From NCBI GenBank assembly GCA_902782655.1, contig CACZNY010000275.1, positions 1-5,844 of the forward strand: a DNA stretch of 5,844 nucleotides, read 5' to 3'. Origin of the DNA: an uncultured Lachnospiraceae bacterium. GTDB taxonomy: Bacteria; Bacillota; Clostridia; Lachnospirales; Lachnospiraceae. Every line of letters begins with the position of its first letter. Within the stretch, counting starts at the first letter, position 1. Positions 1-5,835 of the stretch are shown here, one piece after another. A model generated the notes under the pieces. It made no database searches. It was not told the DNA's origin and was given only the letters and a program-made list of their open reading frames with translations. A program made the position numbers and the translations under genes.

Positions 1-1
1 T

Positions 2-1681
2 ACAGCTCCTTCCGGTGTGAGCGCAGATTTCATCTGGAAGGCAGAGCTTGAGGACGGTACACCGGCGGATGGCATCCTTACGCTCATCCCTTCAAATGAC
101 GGAAGCAGCGCAAGGGTTTTGGCAGATAAAGCGGGAAAGGCGAAGATCACCGTAACCGCTGAAGACAGGGAAAATCCTGTAAGCTGCAACGCTGCAGCGT
201 ATGTGGTCATAACAGCCTCAGACCTTTCAAACGTCAGCGGAAACGGCGTCAGCGGAAATACTGCTGAGGAGAAGCTTGAGAAGCTGGAGGAAGCCGCTGA
301 GGAGAAGGAGACCAGCGGAAGGAAGCTTTGGATAGACGGGCTTGAAGCCGAGTATACCTATGAGGGTCTTCCGGTCGAGCCTGAAGTTTCTGTCTACTAT
401 GATACGATGAAGCTTCGTCTTGGCAGGGAGTACACTGTTTCCTATAAGGACAATAAAGCAGTAGGTGATAATGCGCTTATTACAGTGACAGGAAAGGGAA
501 ATTACAGCGGAAAGGTGAGCCAGAGCTTCAAAATAGTGGCTGCACCTGCTCCAAGCGCCAATGCCGTTTCGCTTAAGGGCGCAAAGATCACGAAGATACC
601 GGCTCAGGAATATACGGGATCTGCGGTAACTCCTGTTCCCACAGTAACACTTAAGGATAAAACCCCTGTAGACATAAGCAGGTGCCATGTAACCTACAGT
701 AAAAACCTTGATGCAGGTACGGCCACCGTATTTGTCACGGGAAACGGCACTGATTATAAGGATGGGGTAAAGGCCACCTTTAAGATCACGGCAAAGGACA
801 TCTCCATGGCGGGCGGTCTTGGCATAGACTGCGAAAAAGCAGCAGTCTACCGTCCGGGCGGAGCAAAGCCGTGGGTCATAGTCACATATGATGACGGCAA
901 AAATGTATGGACGCTCCGTGAGGGAGTCGACTATAAGCTTACCTACGGAAATAATACGGCAGTGAACGGAAGCAAAAAGCCGACTGTCACCGTTACCGGA
1001 CAGGGCAACTTCAAAGGCAAGGCTCCTGCCAAAGAGTTTGAGATAAAGGCAGGACAGCTTTCGGATCTGACTGCCGGCATTCCCGACCTTCTTTGGAAAT
1101 CAGGTAAGAAGGGCAGCGCTTATCAGGCAAAGGTTAAGATATATGATGCAGACGGTATCGCTCTTAAGGCAAAGACCGACTACACCATTAAGGAGTATTA
1201 TGACGTAACTGCCGGTATGGAGATAACCTCAAAGTCTTCGGCAAAGGATATGAAGGCCGTAAAGGACGGGGATCTTATAAGAGTGACCATAGAGCCCGGA
1301 TCCGCAGGAACCTATGAAGGAAGGCTTACGGCAACCTACAGGCTCTTAAAGAATAAGGCCGATATAAAGGATCTTAATAAGATGAAGGCGGATAAGATAC
1401 CTGATCAGGCTTACACGGGAGCTGAGATAACCTGTGATGATAAGATCGTACTCAGGGATGCCTCGGGGACAGAGCTTGTACAGGGCAGGGATTATGAGAT
1501 AGCCTGCTATATAAATAATATCAAAAAAGGAACTGCATCGGCTCTGCTTTTGGGCAAGGGAGACTACAGCGGCACAAAGACAGTAAAATTTAAGATCACG
1601 GCAGCAAAGACCGATAAGGATACCTATCTGGGCTTCTGGAATAAGACGACGGGAGGCTTTGACCGGACCGGGGTAAAATAA
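2..1681 (+). CDS. Secreted/surface protein with tandem bacterial Ig-like repeats, 5' end missing
   Basis: The frame is open from base 2 to the TAA at 1679-1681 (559 residues seen), so the true start, and any signal peptide, lie upstream; the GTG at 17 is internal, with TAPSG read before it. Residues up to about base 217 look like the end of a Big_2-type Ig-like domain (GKAKITVTAED pattern). A linker follows with two VSGN units and a charged, helix-prone KLEKLEEAAEEKE stretch. Then come five degenerate repeats of about 70-95 residues with the pattern Y-x-G...P.V.V...L..G.DYTV.Y..N...G.A.ITVTGKGNYSG...FKI. Such repeats are common in extracellular proteins of Clostridia and usually form stalks or adhesive arrays; binding partner and exact role cannot be read here. 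The C-terminus ends soon after the last repeat (YLGFWNKTTGGFDRTGVK) with no LPXTG motif, membrane tail or cell-wall-binding repeat, so any anchor or enzymatic domain must be N-terminal. It is its own transcription unit, closed by the terminator at 1731-1773. Coding status is secure; function is only a class. Confidence 0.9.
   Translation, partial: TAPSGVSADFIWKAELEDGTPADGILTLIPSNDGSSARVLADKAGKAKITVTAEDRENPVSCNAAAYVVITASDLSNVSGNGVSGNTAEEKLEKLEEAAEEKETSGRKLWIDGLEAEYTYEGLPVEPEVSVYYDTMKLRLGREYTVSYKDNKAVGDNALITVTGKGNYSGKVSQSFKIVAAPAPSANAVSLKGAKITKIPAQEYTGSAVTPVPTVTLKDKTPVDISRCHVTYSKNLDAGTATVFVTGNGTDYKDGVKATFKITAKDISMAGGLGIDCEKAAVYRPGGAKPWVIVTYDDGKNVWTLREGVDYKLTYGNNTAVNGSKKPTVTVTGQGNFKGKAPAKEFEIKAGQLSDLTAGIPDLLWKSGKKGSAYQAKVKIYDADGIALKAKTDYTIKEYYDVTAGMEITSKSSAKDMKAVKDGDLIRVTIEPGSAGTYEGRLTATYRLLKNKADIKDLNKMKADKIPDQAYTGAEITCDDKIVLRDASGTELVQGRDYEIACYINNIKKGTASALLLGKGDYSGTKTVKFKITAAKTDKDTYLGFWNKTTGGFDRTGVK
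232..258 (+). repeat. Short direct repeat encoding VSGN units of the linker
   Basis: CGTCAGCGGAAA occurs at 232-243 and again at 247-258, a 15-nt period that keeps frame and encodes VSGN-G-VSGN. It lies between the Big_2-like domain and the repeat array and marks a flexible linker. Similar VSGN/VSEN linkers are, to my recollection, frequent in Lachnospiraceae surface proteins. Confidence 0.7.
326..1600 (+). repeat. Five degenerate Ig-like (YTG...NYSG) protein repeats
   Basis: Approximate units are 326-535, 575-790, 809-1048, 1061-1348 and 1370-1600. Units 1, 2 and 5 carry the opening YTYEG, YTGSAV or AYTGAE signature. Units 1, 3 and 5 end with GKGNYSG, GQGNFKG or GKGDYSG followed by a beta strand ending in FKI or FEI; unit 2 has GNGTDYKDG at that place. 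Unit 4 is the most diverged: it is longest, has TYEG in place of NYSG, and carries an extra segment (KSSAKDMKAVKDGD). The repeats are related in protein but not near-identical in DNA, so they are old duplications with little recent homogenisation. Confidence 0.8.
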
Positions 1682-1730
1682 GGTTGCGGTAAAGCAGCAG
1701 ACAGATCTGTAAAAGGAAAGACTTCACCGG

Positions 1731-1773
1731 AAAACCTGCGGATGGGCTCTGATAAGGGGCTGCCGCAGGTTTT
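1731..1773 (+). terminator. Factor-independent terminator after the surface protein gene
   Basis: AAAACCTGCGG (1731-1741) pairs perfectly over 11 bp with CCGCAGGTTTT (1763-1773). The 21-nt apex can fold further, GCTCT (1746-1750) with GGGGC (1756-1760). The descending arm ends in TTTT followed by a pyrimidine-rich GCCTTTC. It lies 50 nt after the stop codon, the expected place for the end of the surface protein message. The A-rich ascending arm means it could also work on the opposite strand, although no opposing gene is seen here. Confidence 0.8.
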
Positions 1774-1782
1774 GCCTTTCAG

Positions 1783-1798
1783 AAAACTGTGCAGTTTT
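1783..1798. repeat. Small AT-rich inverted repeat upstream of the EF-G2 promoter
   Basis: AAAACT (1783-1788) and AGTTTT (1793-1798) flank a GTGC loop, with one more T at 1799. It could be a weak second terminator for the upstream gene or a protein-binding site ahead of the next promoter. Stability is low and neither role is proven. Confidence 0.3.
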
Positions 1799-1808
1799 TA
1801 CATTGCTC

Positions 1809-1844
1809 ATTGTACAATCACCTGTTTTTTGGTAAAATTGTACA
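1809..1844. promoter_or_regulatory. Paired ATTGTACA boxes overlapping the promoter (candidate operator)
   Basis: ATTGTACA occurs at 1809-1816 and again at 1837-1844, 28 bp apart start to start. The first copy extends to a perfect 10-bp palindrome, ATTGTACAAT (1809-1818), and covers the -35; the second overlaps the -10 and the expected start point. This is a layout typical of a repressor blocking RNA polymerase. The regulator is unknown, and the first copy partly coincides with promoter bases, so the repeat could be partly fortuitous. Confidence 0.4.
1810..1838 (+). promoter_or_regulatory. Predicted sigma-A-type promoter for the EF-G2 gene
   Basis: A -35-like TTGTAC (1810-1815) is separated by exactly 17 bp from a -10-like TAAAAT (1833-1838). 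The bases TGG (1830-1832) directly before the -10 give an extended -10 element, which would compensate for the weak -35. Transcription would begin near 1845, leaving a leader of about 60 nt before the ATG at 1907. It lies after the upstream terminator, as expected for an independent unit. Confidence 0.6.
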
Positions 1845-1893
1845 CGGTGTGACGGTGCATTTTACGTCGCGCGAAAGATTATTAATTTCTTAT

Positions 1894-1898
1894 GGAGG
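1894..1898 (+). promoter_or_regulatory. Ribosome binding site deciding the EF-G2 start
   Basis: GGAGG lies 8 nt before the ATG at 1907. The in-frame ATG at 1892 overlaps this site and has only AT-rich sequence before it, so 1907 is the better start. Confidence 0.85.
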
Positions 1899-1906
1899 AT
1901 TTGCAA

Positions 1907-4003
1907 ATGAAGGTCTACACAACTGACAAGATTCGTAACGTAGCTATCCTGGGGCACGGCGGAGCAGGAAAGACAAGCCTTGTAGAGGCAATGGCTCTGA
2001 TCTCCGGCATGACCACAAGGCTTGGCAGGGTCGATGACGGCAATACCATCAGCGACTTTGACAAAGAGGAGCAGAAGAGGAAATTCTCCATTTCCACATC
2101 GGTGATCCCACTTGAATGGGAGGATACCAAGATAAACGTCCTCGATACCCCCGGCTTCTTTGATTTCGTGGGTGAGGTAGAGGAGGCTCTTTCAGCCGCC
2201 GCATCCGCCATCATAGTGATTAACGGAAAATCAGGCATAGAGCCCGGAACGAAAAAAGCCTGGGATCTTTGCGAGAAATACAGTATCCCCAGATATTTCT
2301 ATATCTCAAATATGGACATAGATGACGCTTCCTTCAGGAATATACTTGAGGAGCTTACAGCGCTTTACGGCAAGAAGATAGCTCCCTTCAATTTCCCCAT
2401 AAGGGAAAACGAGAAGTATGTGGGCTATGTGAATGTGGTTTCCGAAAAGGGATATAAATGGAATGCCCAGAATAAGGCTGAGGAGTGCGATGTACCTGAT
2501 TATCTTTCAGAGTATCTGGCCTCCTATAAGGAAGCCCTCATGGAGGCTGTTGCCGAGACCTCGGAAGACTTCATGGAGAGGTATTTCGGCGGAGAGACCT
2601 TCTCTGATGACGAGATAAGAGCCGCTCTTCACATGTCGGTCTGCGACGGAACCATAGTACCGCTTTGCTGCGGATCAAATACTCTTGTACAGGGTATATA
2701 TACGCTGCTCGATGATATAGTGAAGTATCTGCCTTCACCTCAGGGAAGGAAGTTCGCCGGCATCAGCACCAAGACCTCGGAGGTTTTTGAGGCAAATTAT
2801 GATTTCAGTAAGACGAAGTCAGCCTTTGTATGGAAGACCATAGTCGATCCCTTCATCGGAAAGTACAGCATCATCAAGGTTGCCTCCGGTGTCATCAAGA
2901 CGGGAGATGTGCTCTACAATGATTCCAGGGATCAGGAGATAAAGATATCCAAGCTCTATACCATATGCGGAAGCAAGACAAGTGAGATAGGAGAGCTTCA
3001 TGCAGGAGATATCGGAGCGCTTTCAAAGCTTGACCAGACCAGGACAGGAGATACGCTTTCGACCAAGGCTAATCCCATACATTACGCCATGATCCCGTTG
3101 CCTGTGCCCTACAATCCCATGCGATACAGGCCTGTCAACAAGGGCGATGTGGACAAGCTTTCGCAGGCTCTGCAGAAGATGTGCACCGAGGATCTCACCC
3201 TTAAGAATATAAACGATGCCGAGAACCGCCAGACACTTCTCGTAGGTATGGGAGACCAGCATCTTGATGTAGTGAAGGCAAAGCTTCTTTCCGATTACAA
3301 GGTTGATATCATCTTAAGCAAGCCCAAGGTAGCCTACAGGGAGACCATCATCGGACAGTCCGATGTGGAAGGCAAGTATAAGAAGCAGACCGGAGGCCAC
3401 GGCCAGTACGGACACGTTAAGATGCGCTTCAGTCCTCTGGGAGACAATTCAAAGGCCTTTGAATTTGATGAAGAGGTAGTGGGAGGCTCGGTTCCCAAGA
3501 ACTTCTTCCCGGCAGTGGAAAAGGGACTTAATGATTCCATAGACAGAGGACCTCTTGCGGCATATCCCGTTGTAGGCGTGAAGGCCGTGCTTTATGACGG
3601 CTCATACCATCCGGTAGATTCCTCCGAGCAGTCCTTTAAGATGGCTACGAGGATGGCCTTCAAGGACGGCTTCATGAAGGCTACCCCTGTGCTTCTCGAG
3701 CCCATAATGTCACTTAAGGTCAATGTTCCGGATAAGTATACCGGAGACGTAATGGGCGACCTGAATAAACGCCGCGCAAGGGTGCTTGGCATGAATCCCA
3801 CAGGCAACGGCAGACAGATCATTGAGGCTGAGATACCCGAGGCCAATGTTTTCGGTTATAATACTGATCTTAGATCCATGACCGGCGGCACCGGAGATTT
3901 CTCATATGAATTCAACCGCTACGAGCAGGCACCCTTCGACGTGCAGCAGGCAGAGGTTGAAGCAAGGAAGGATAAACTTGTCGACATCTCGGACGAAGAC
4001 TGA
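1907..4003 (+). CDS. fusA2: Elongation factor G paralogue (EF-G2-type translational GTPase)
   Basis: A full-length 698-residue cytoplasmic protein with the complete EF-G architecture. The G domain has the P-loop GHGGAGKT (16-23), G3 DTPGFFDF (80-87), G4-position SNMD (134-137) and a G5-region CGSN near 256. Domain II is at about 307-383, domain III at about 393-470, domain IV at about 471-593 (GGHGQYGHV and the tip sequence YHPVDSSEQSFKMA) and domain V at about 594-677, followed by an acidic tail. EF-G normally drives tRNA-mRNA translocation on the ribosome using GTP. The GHGGAGKT P-loop and DTPG-aromatic G3 place this with the EF-G2/FusA2-like paralogues rather than the str-operon EF-G (AHIDAGKT, DTPGH). 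A mycobacterial EF-G2 is reported to bind nucleotide yet lack ribosome-stimulated GTPase, so a non-translocase role is possible. The catalytic His of G3 is Phe and NKxD of G4 is SNMD. The start at 1907 is chosen for its GGAGG site; ATG 1892 would add MEDLQ. No ribosomal protein genes adjoin it. The family call is very secure; the cellular role is not. Confidence 0.96.
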   Translation: MKVYTTDKIRNVAILGHGGAGKTSLVEAMALISGMTTRLGRVDDGNTISDFDKEEQKRKFSISTSVIPLEWEDTKINVLDTPGFFDFVGEVEEALSAAASAIIVINGKSGIEPGTKKAWDLCEKYSIPRYFYISNMDIDDASFRNILEELTALYGKKIAPFNFPIRENEKYVGYVNVVSEKGYKWNAQNKAEECDVPDYLSEYLASYKEALMEAVAETSEDFMERYFGGETFSDDEIRAALHMSVCDGTIVPLCCGSNTLVQGIYTLLDDIVKYLPSPQGRKFAGISTKTSEVFEANYDFSKTKSAFVWKTIVDPFIGKYSIIKVASGVIKTGDVLYNDSRDQEIKISKLYTICGSKTSEIGELHAGDIGALSKLDQTRTGDTLSTKANPIHYAMIPLPVPYNPMRYRPVNKGDVDKLSQALQKMCTEDLTLKNINDAENRQTLLVGMGDQHLDVVKAKLLSDYKVDIILSKPKVAYRETIIGQSDVEGKYKKQTGGHGQYGHVKMRFSPLGDNSKAFEFDEEVVGGSVPKNFFPAVEKGLNDSIDRGPLAAYPVVGVKAVLYDGSYHPVDSSEQSFKMATRMAFKDGFMKATPVLLEPIMSLKVNVPDKYTGDVMGDLNKRRARVLGMNPTGNGRQIIEAEIPEANVFGYNTDLRSMTGGTGDFSYEFNRYEQAPFDVQQAEVEARKDKLVDISDED
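3965..3972 (+). promoter_or_regulatory. Ribosome binding site for the glycosyltransferase TTG start
   Basis: AGGAAGGA ends 5 nt before the TTG at 3978, inside the last codons of the EF-G2 gene. It supports a short overlap with translational coupling rather than the ATG at 3906. Confidence 0.55.
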
Positions 4004-5666
4004 TCTTATAAAAACTATAATAACATACGCAGCCGTATCATTATGCGGCTGCGTATTTGTGTTGCTTGCGGCAAGCTGGGTCAGCCCCATGTATAAGGAC
4101 GCCTACGGCTATGATTCCTCATGGTACAGCATGATGGGTAGAGCCATGACCCAGGGAATGGTTCCCTACAGGGATTATTTTGACCTTAAGGGACCGGCCT
4201 TTTTCTTTATAGAGGCCATAGGGCAGTTTTTTTATCACGGAAGACCTGGGATCTTTATCATAGAGTGCATAGCGGCCTCCATATCCTGCATCTTCATATG
4301 GAAGATATGCCGTCTTTATATCAAGCCCTGGCAGACGGCTGTAGTATTTCTTCTTACCGGCTTTGTAGCGGTATCACCCTTCTGGGGAGGCAATACCTGC
4401 GAGGAATACATGCTTCCGTTTAATTATGCCTGCATCTACCTTGCTCTTAAGTACCTTAAGGAAGAAAAATATGAGGAATATTTCCTTCCGTCCATCATCT
4501 TCGGGATCTCCTTTTCGGTAATGACTCTTTCCAAGGTCACAACCTGTGCTCCCATGGGAGCTGCGGCCATTACCGTCATCATCGTGCTTGTGATGAAGAA
4601 GCAGGCAAAATACATACCCGGGATCATAGGCTATTTCTTCCTTGGCTTTCTCATCATATTCGTACCAATGTGCGTTTATTTCCTGCTCAACAATGCCTTT
4701 AAGGACTTCATATATGCGGCCTTCATATTCGCGTATAAAAGAGGCACCGACTATTATGAGACCTTTTCCTGGGAGTGGGAATCAAAGCTTATCATCTGCT
4801 ATACCTCCTTTATAGCGGCTCTCATCATCCCGACCAGGAAATCGGGTGAGCATTATTTAAGGATATTCGGGATACTTCTGTCACTTATCACCTGGGCCTT
4901 CCTGCATCTTGGGACTCCCTATGATTATTATTTCCTGCTTACCATGCCCTGCTTCGTTTATATGGTCATGTCCCTTTTTGCCCACTGGACCAACAGGGCT
5001 TTCCTTAAGGATATTCAGGACGTGGAAAAAGCTGAGGATAACGTCACGGAAGACTGTGCTGCTCCCGCAGGAGCCGGAACGGAGATAACGGGGGTTAAAG
5101 AGGCACCGGAAGAAACCACAGATGCGGCTGATGCCGTGCTTTACGAAGCTGACCAAACGGCAGGACAGGAGACAGAGACTTTAAAACCCCGAAAGATAAG
5201 AAAGGATAAGAAAAGGATAGTGATCCAGAGAAGAGTGCTCTGGGTAATACTTATCCTTATAGTGCTTGACCATTATTATCCGGATACGGAGTTTAAATAC
5301 AAGGAAAACTGTGATCTGCATGCGCGTCAGTATGATCCCTATGTGGAGGAATGCAAGCAGGTGCTTCAATATGTACCGGAGGAAGAGTGGAATGATATCT
5401 ACGATCTGGAATCAGGCATGATCTTCTATGAGGTCAACCAGCTGCTCCCTGCAAACCGCTATCCGGTCAATCTTCCTTATTTCCTGCATCTAAATCCGCA
5501 GATAAAGACCAATGTGCTTCAATATCTTGATGTGGTGAAGCCTCATTACATCATGTCCGAGGAAATGGAGGCCTTTGATGACGAAGACACCAGAAACTAT
5601 GTGTTTTCCCATTACGACCTTTACTATGATTTCGGAGCAGAAGAGCTCTATATCAGAACAGACTGA
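3978..5666 (+). CDS. Polytopic GT-C glycosyltransferase, PMT/ArnT-like
   Basis: About 562 residues from a probable TTG start. A short basic N-tail (STSRTKTDLIK) precedes membrane segment 1 (about 12-35). The first outside loop has YGYDSSWY with the likely catalytic Asp at 46, then VPYRDYFDLKGP (62-73) and, later, GGNTCEEYMLPF, all resembling lipid-linked-sugar transferases of the PMT/GT39-like group. Roughly ten further hydrophobic segments run to about 335. An acidic, Ala/Thr-rich stretch (about 343-403) and a basic patch (RKIRKDKKRIVIQRR) precede a last membrane segment (about 420-431) and an outside C-terminal domain of about 130 residues. Such enzymes take a sugar from a polyprenyl-phosphate donor and add it to a surface glycan, protein or lipid; donor and acceptor cannot be read here. 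ATG 3906 is in frame with a GGAG 9 nt upstream, but its extra 24 residues (MNSTATSRHPSTC...) read like out-of-frame EF-G2 sequence, so TTG 3978 with AGGAAGGA is preferred. Overlap with EF-G2 is 26 nt, suggesting coupled translation. Fold assignment is good; substrate is unknown. Confidence 0.88.
   Translation: MSTSRTKTDLIKTIITYAAVSLCGCVFVLLAASWVSPMYKDAYGYDSSWYSMMGRAMTQGMVPYRDYFDLKGPAFFFIEAIGQFFYHGRPGIFIIECIAASISCIFIWKICRLYIKPWQTAVVFLLTGFVAVSPFWGGNTCEEYMLPFNYACIYLALKYLKEEKYEEYFLPSIIFGISFSVMTLSKVTTCAPMGAAAITVIIVLVMKKQAKYIPGIIGYFFLGFLIIFVPMCVYFLLNNAFKDFIYAAFIFAYKRGTDYYETFSWEWESKLIICYTSFIAALIIPTRKSGEHYLRIFGILLSLITWAFLHLGTPYDYYFLLTMPCFVYMVMSLFAHWTNRAFLKDIQDVEKAEDNVTEDCAAPAGAGTEITGVKEAPEETTDAADAVLYEADQTAGQETETLKPRKIRKDKKRIVIQRRVLWVILILIVLDHYYPDTEFKYKENCDLHARQYDPYVEECKQVLQYVPEEEWNDIYDLESGMIFYEVNQLLPANRYPVNLPYFLHLNPQIKTNVLQYLDVVKPHYIMSEEMEAFDDEDTRNYVFSHYDLYYDFGAEELYIRTD
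4025..4056 (+). terminator. Terminator-like hairpin after EF-G2, inside the next gene
   Basis: The arms 4025-4038 and 4043-4056 pair over 14 bp with one T-G wobble and close on a CATT loop; the outer 11 bp (ATACGCAGCCG with CGGCTGCGTAT) are perfect. T-rich but interrupted sequence (TTTGTGTTG) follows. It begins 21 nt after the EF-G2 stop, a usual terminator position, yet lies within the first membrane segment of the glycosyltransferase. It may end part of the EF-G2 transcripts or act as an attenuator. The broken T-tract argues for incomplete termination. Confidence 0.6.
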
Positions 5667-5689
5667 TATTTAAGACAAAAAGCTTCCCA

Positions 5690-5708
5690 AAGCCCTGAAA
5701 GCGGGCTT
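5690..5708 (+). terminator. Weak terminator candidate after the glycosyltransferase gene
   Basis: AAGCCC (5690-5695) and GGGCTT (5703-5708) form a 6-bp stem with a 7-nt loop, followed by pyrimidine-rich ATTCTCCTC. It starts 23 nt after the stop codon. The stem is short and there is no solid T-run, so termination would be partial. Confidence 0.4.
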
Positions 5709-5721
5709 ATTCTCCTCAAAC

Positions 5722-5750
5722 TTGAAATATCAGCAGGAATATCGTAAAAT
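5722..5750 (+). promoter_or_regulatory. Predicted sigma-A-type promoter for the downstream gene
   Basis: TTGAAA (5722-5727) and TAAAAT (5745-5750) are 17 bp apart, one mismatch from consensus in the -10 and one in the -35. An A/T-rich stretch follows. Transcription would start near 5757, giving a leader of about 80 nt to the ATG at 5836. The leader holds GC-rich CCGG repeats (5766-5782), a weak TCAAA/TTTGA pairing (5799-5816) and a T6 run (5809-5814). I recognise no riboswitch class in it. Confidence 0.7.
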
Positions 5751-5822
5751 ATAAAAAAATTTTGCCCGGATATACCGGCCGGAAAGCGAGCCGCCTGGTC
5801 AAATACGATTTTTTGATATAAC

Positions 5823-5826
5823 GGAG
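5823..5826 (+). promoter_or_regulatory. Ribosome binding site for the gene starting at 5836
   Basis: GGAG ends 9 nt before the ATG at 5836, an acceptable spacing, and is the main evidence that a gene begins here. Confidence 0.55.
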
Positions 5827-5835
5827 TTGACAGAT

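Noticed and set aside
17..19. GTG as the true start of the first gene
   Set aside because: The frame stays open to the window edge, no ribosome binding site precedes it, and it would start in the middle of an Ig-like domain with no signal peptide.
227..688. Minus-strand open frame of about 153 codons opposite the surface protein gene
   Set aside because: It lies wholly within the strongly supported + strand repeat coding region, and its translation resembles no family I know.
1701..1710. Perfect palindrome ACAGATCTGT after the surface protein gene
   Set aside because: Ten bases with no partner site and no T-run; such short palindromes are expected by chance, and it sits before the clear terminator.
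1892..1894. ATG 1892 as the EF-G2 start
   Set aside because: Its only possible ribosome binding site lies downstream of it; the GGAGG at 1894-1898 is correctly placed for ATG 1907.
1915..2238. Minus-strand open frames opposite EF-G2 (this one and several shorter ones up to about 3846)
   Set aside because: They mirror highly conserved EF-G coding sequence and have no recognisable domains, so they are shadows of the real gene.
1907..4003. Tetracycline-resistance ribosomal protection protein (TetM type) instead of EF-G2
   Set aside because: To my knowledge TetM-type proteins keep DTPGH and NKxD in the G domain; this protein has GHGGAGKT, DTPGF and a domain IV/V typical of EF-G2.
4881..5156. 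Minus-strand open frames opposite the glycosyltransferase (also 4436-4627 and 5181-5369)
   Set aside because: They are short, unrecognised and fully covered by a gene with clear membrane-protein composition and family motifs.
5766..5782. CCGG-rich leader as a c-di-GMP or other riboswitch
   Set aside because: I could not match the conserved cores of c-di-GMP, cobalamin, SAM or TPP riboswitches; only short local pairings are visible.
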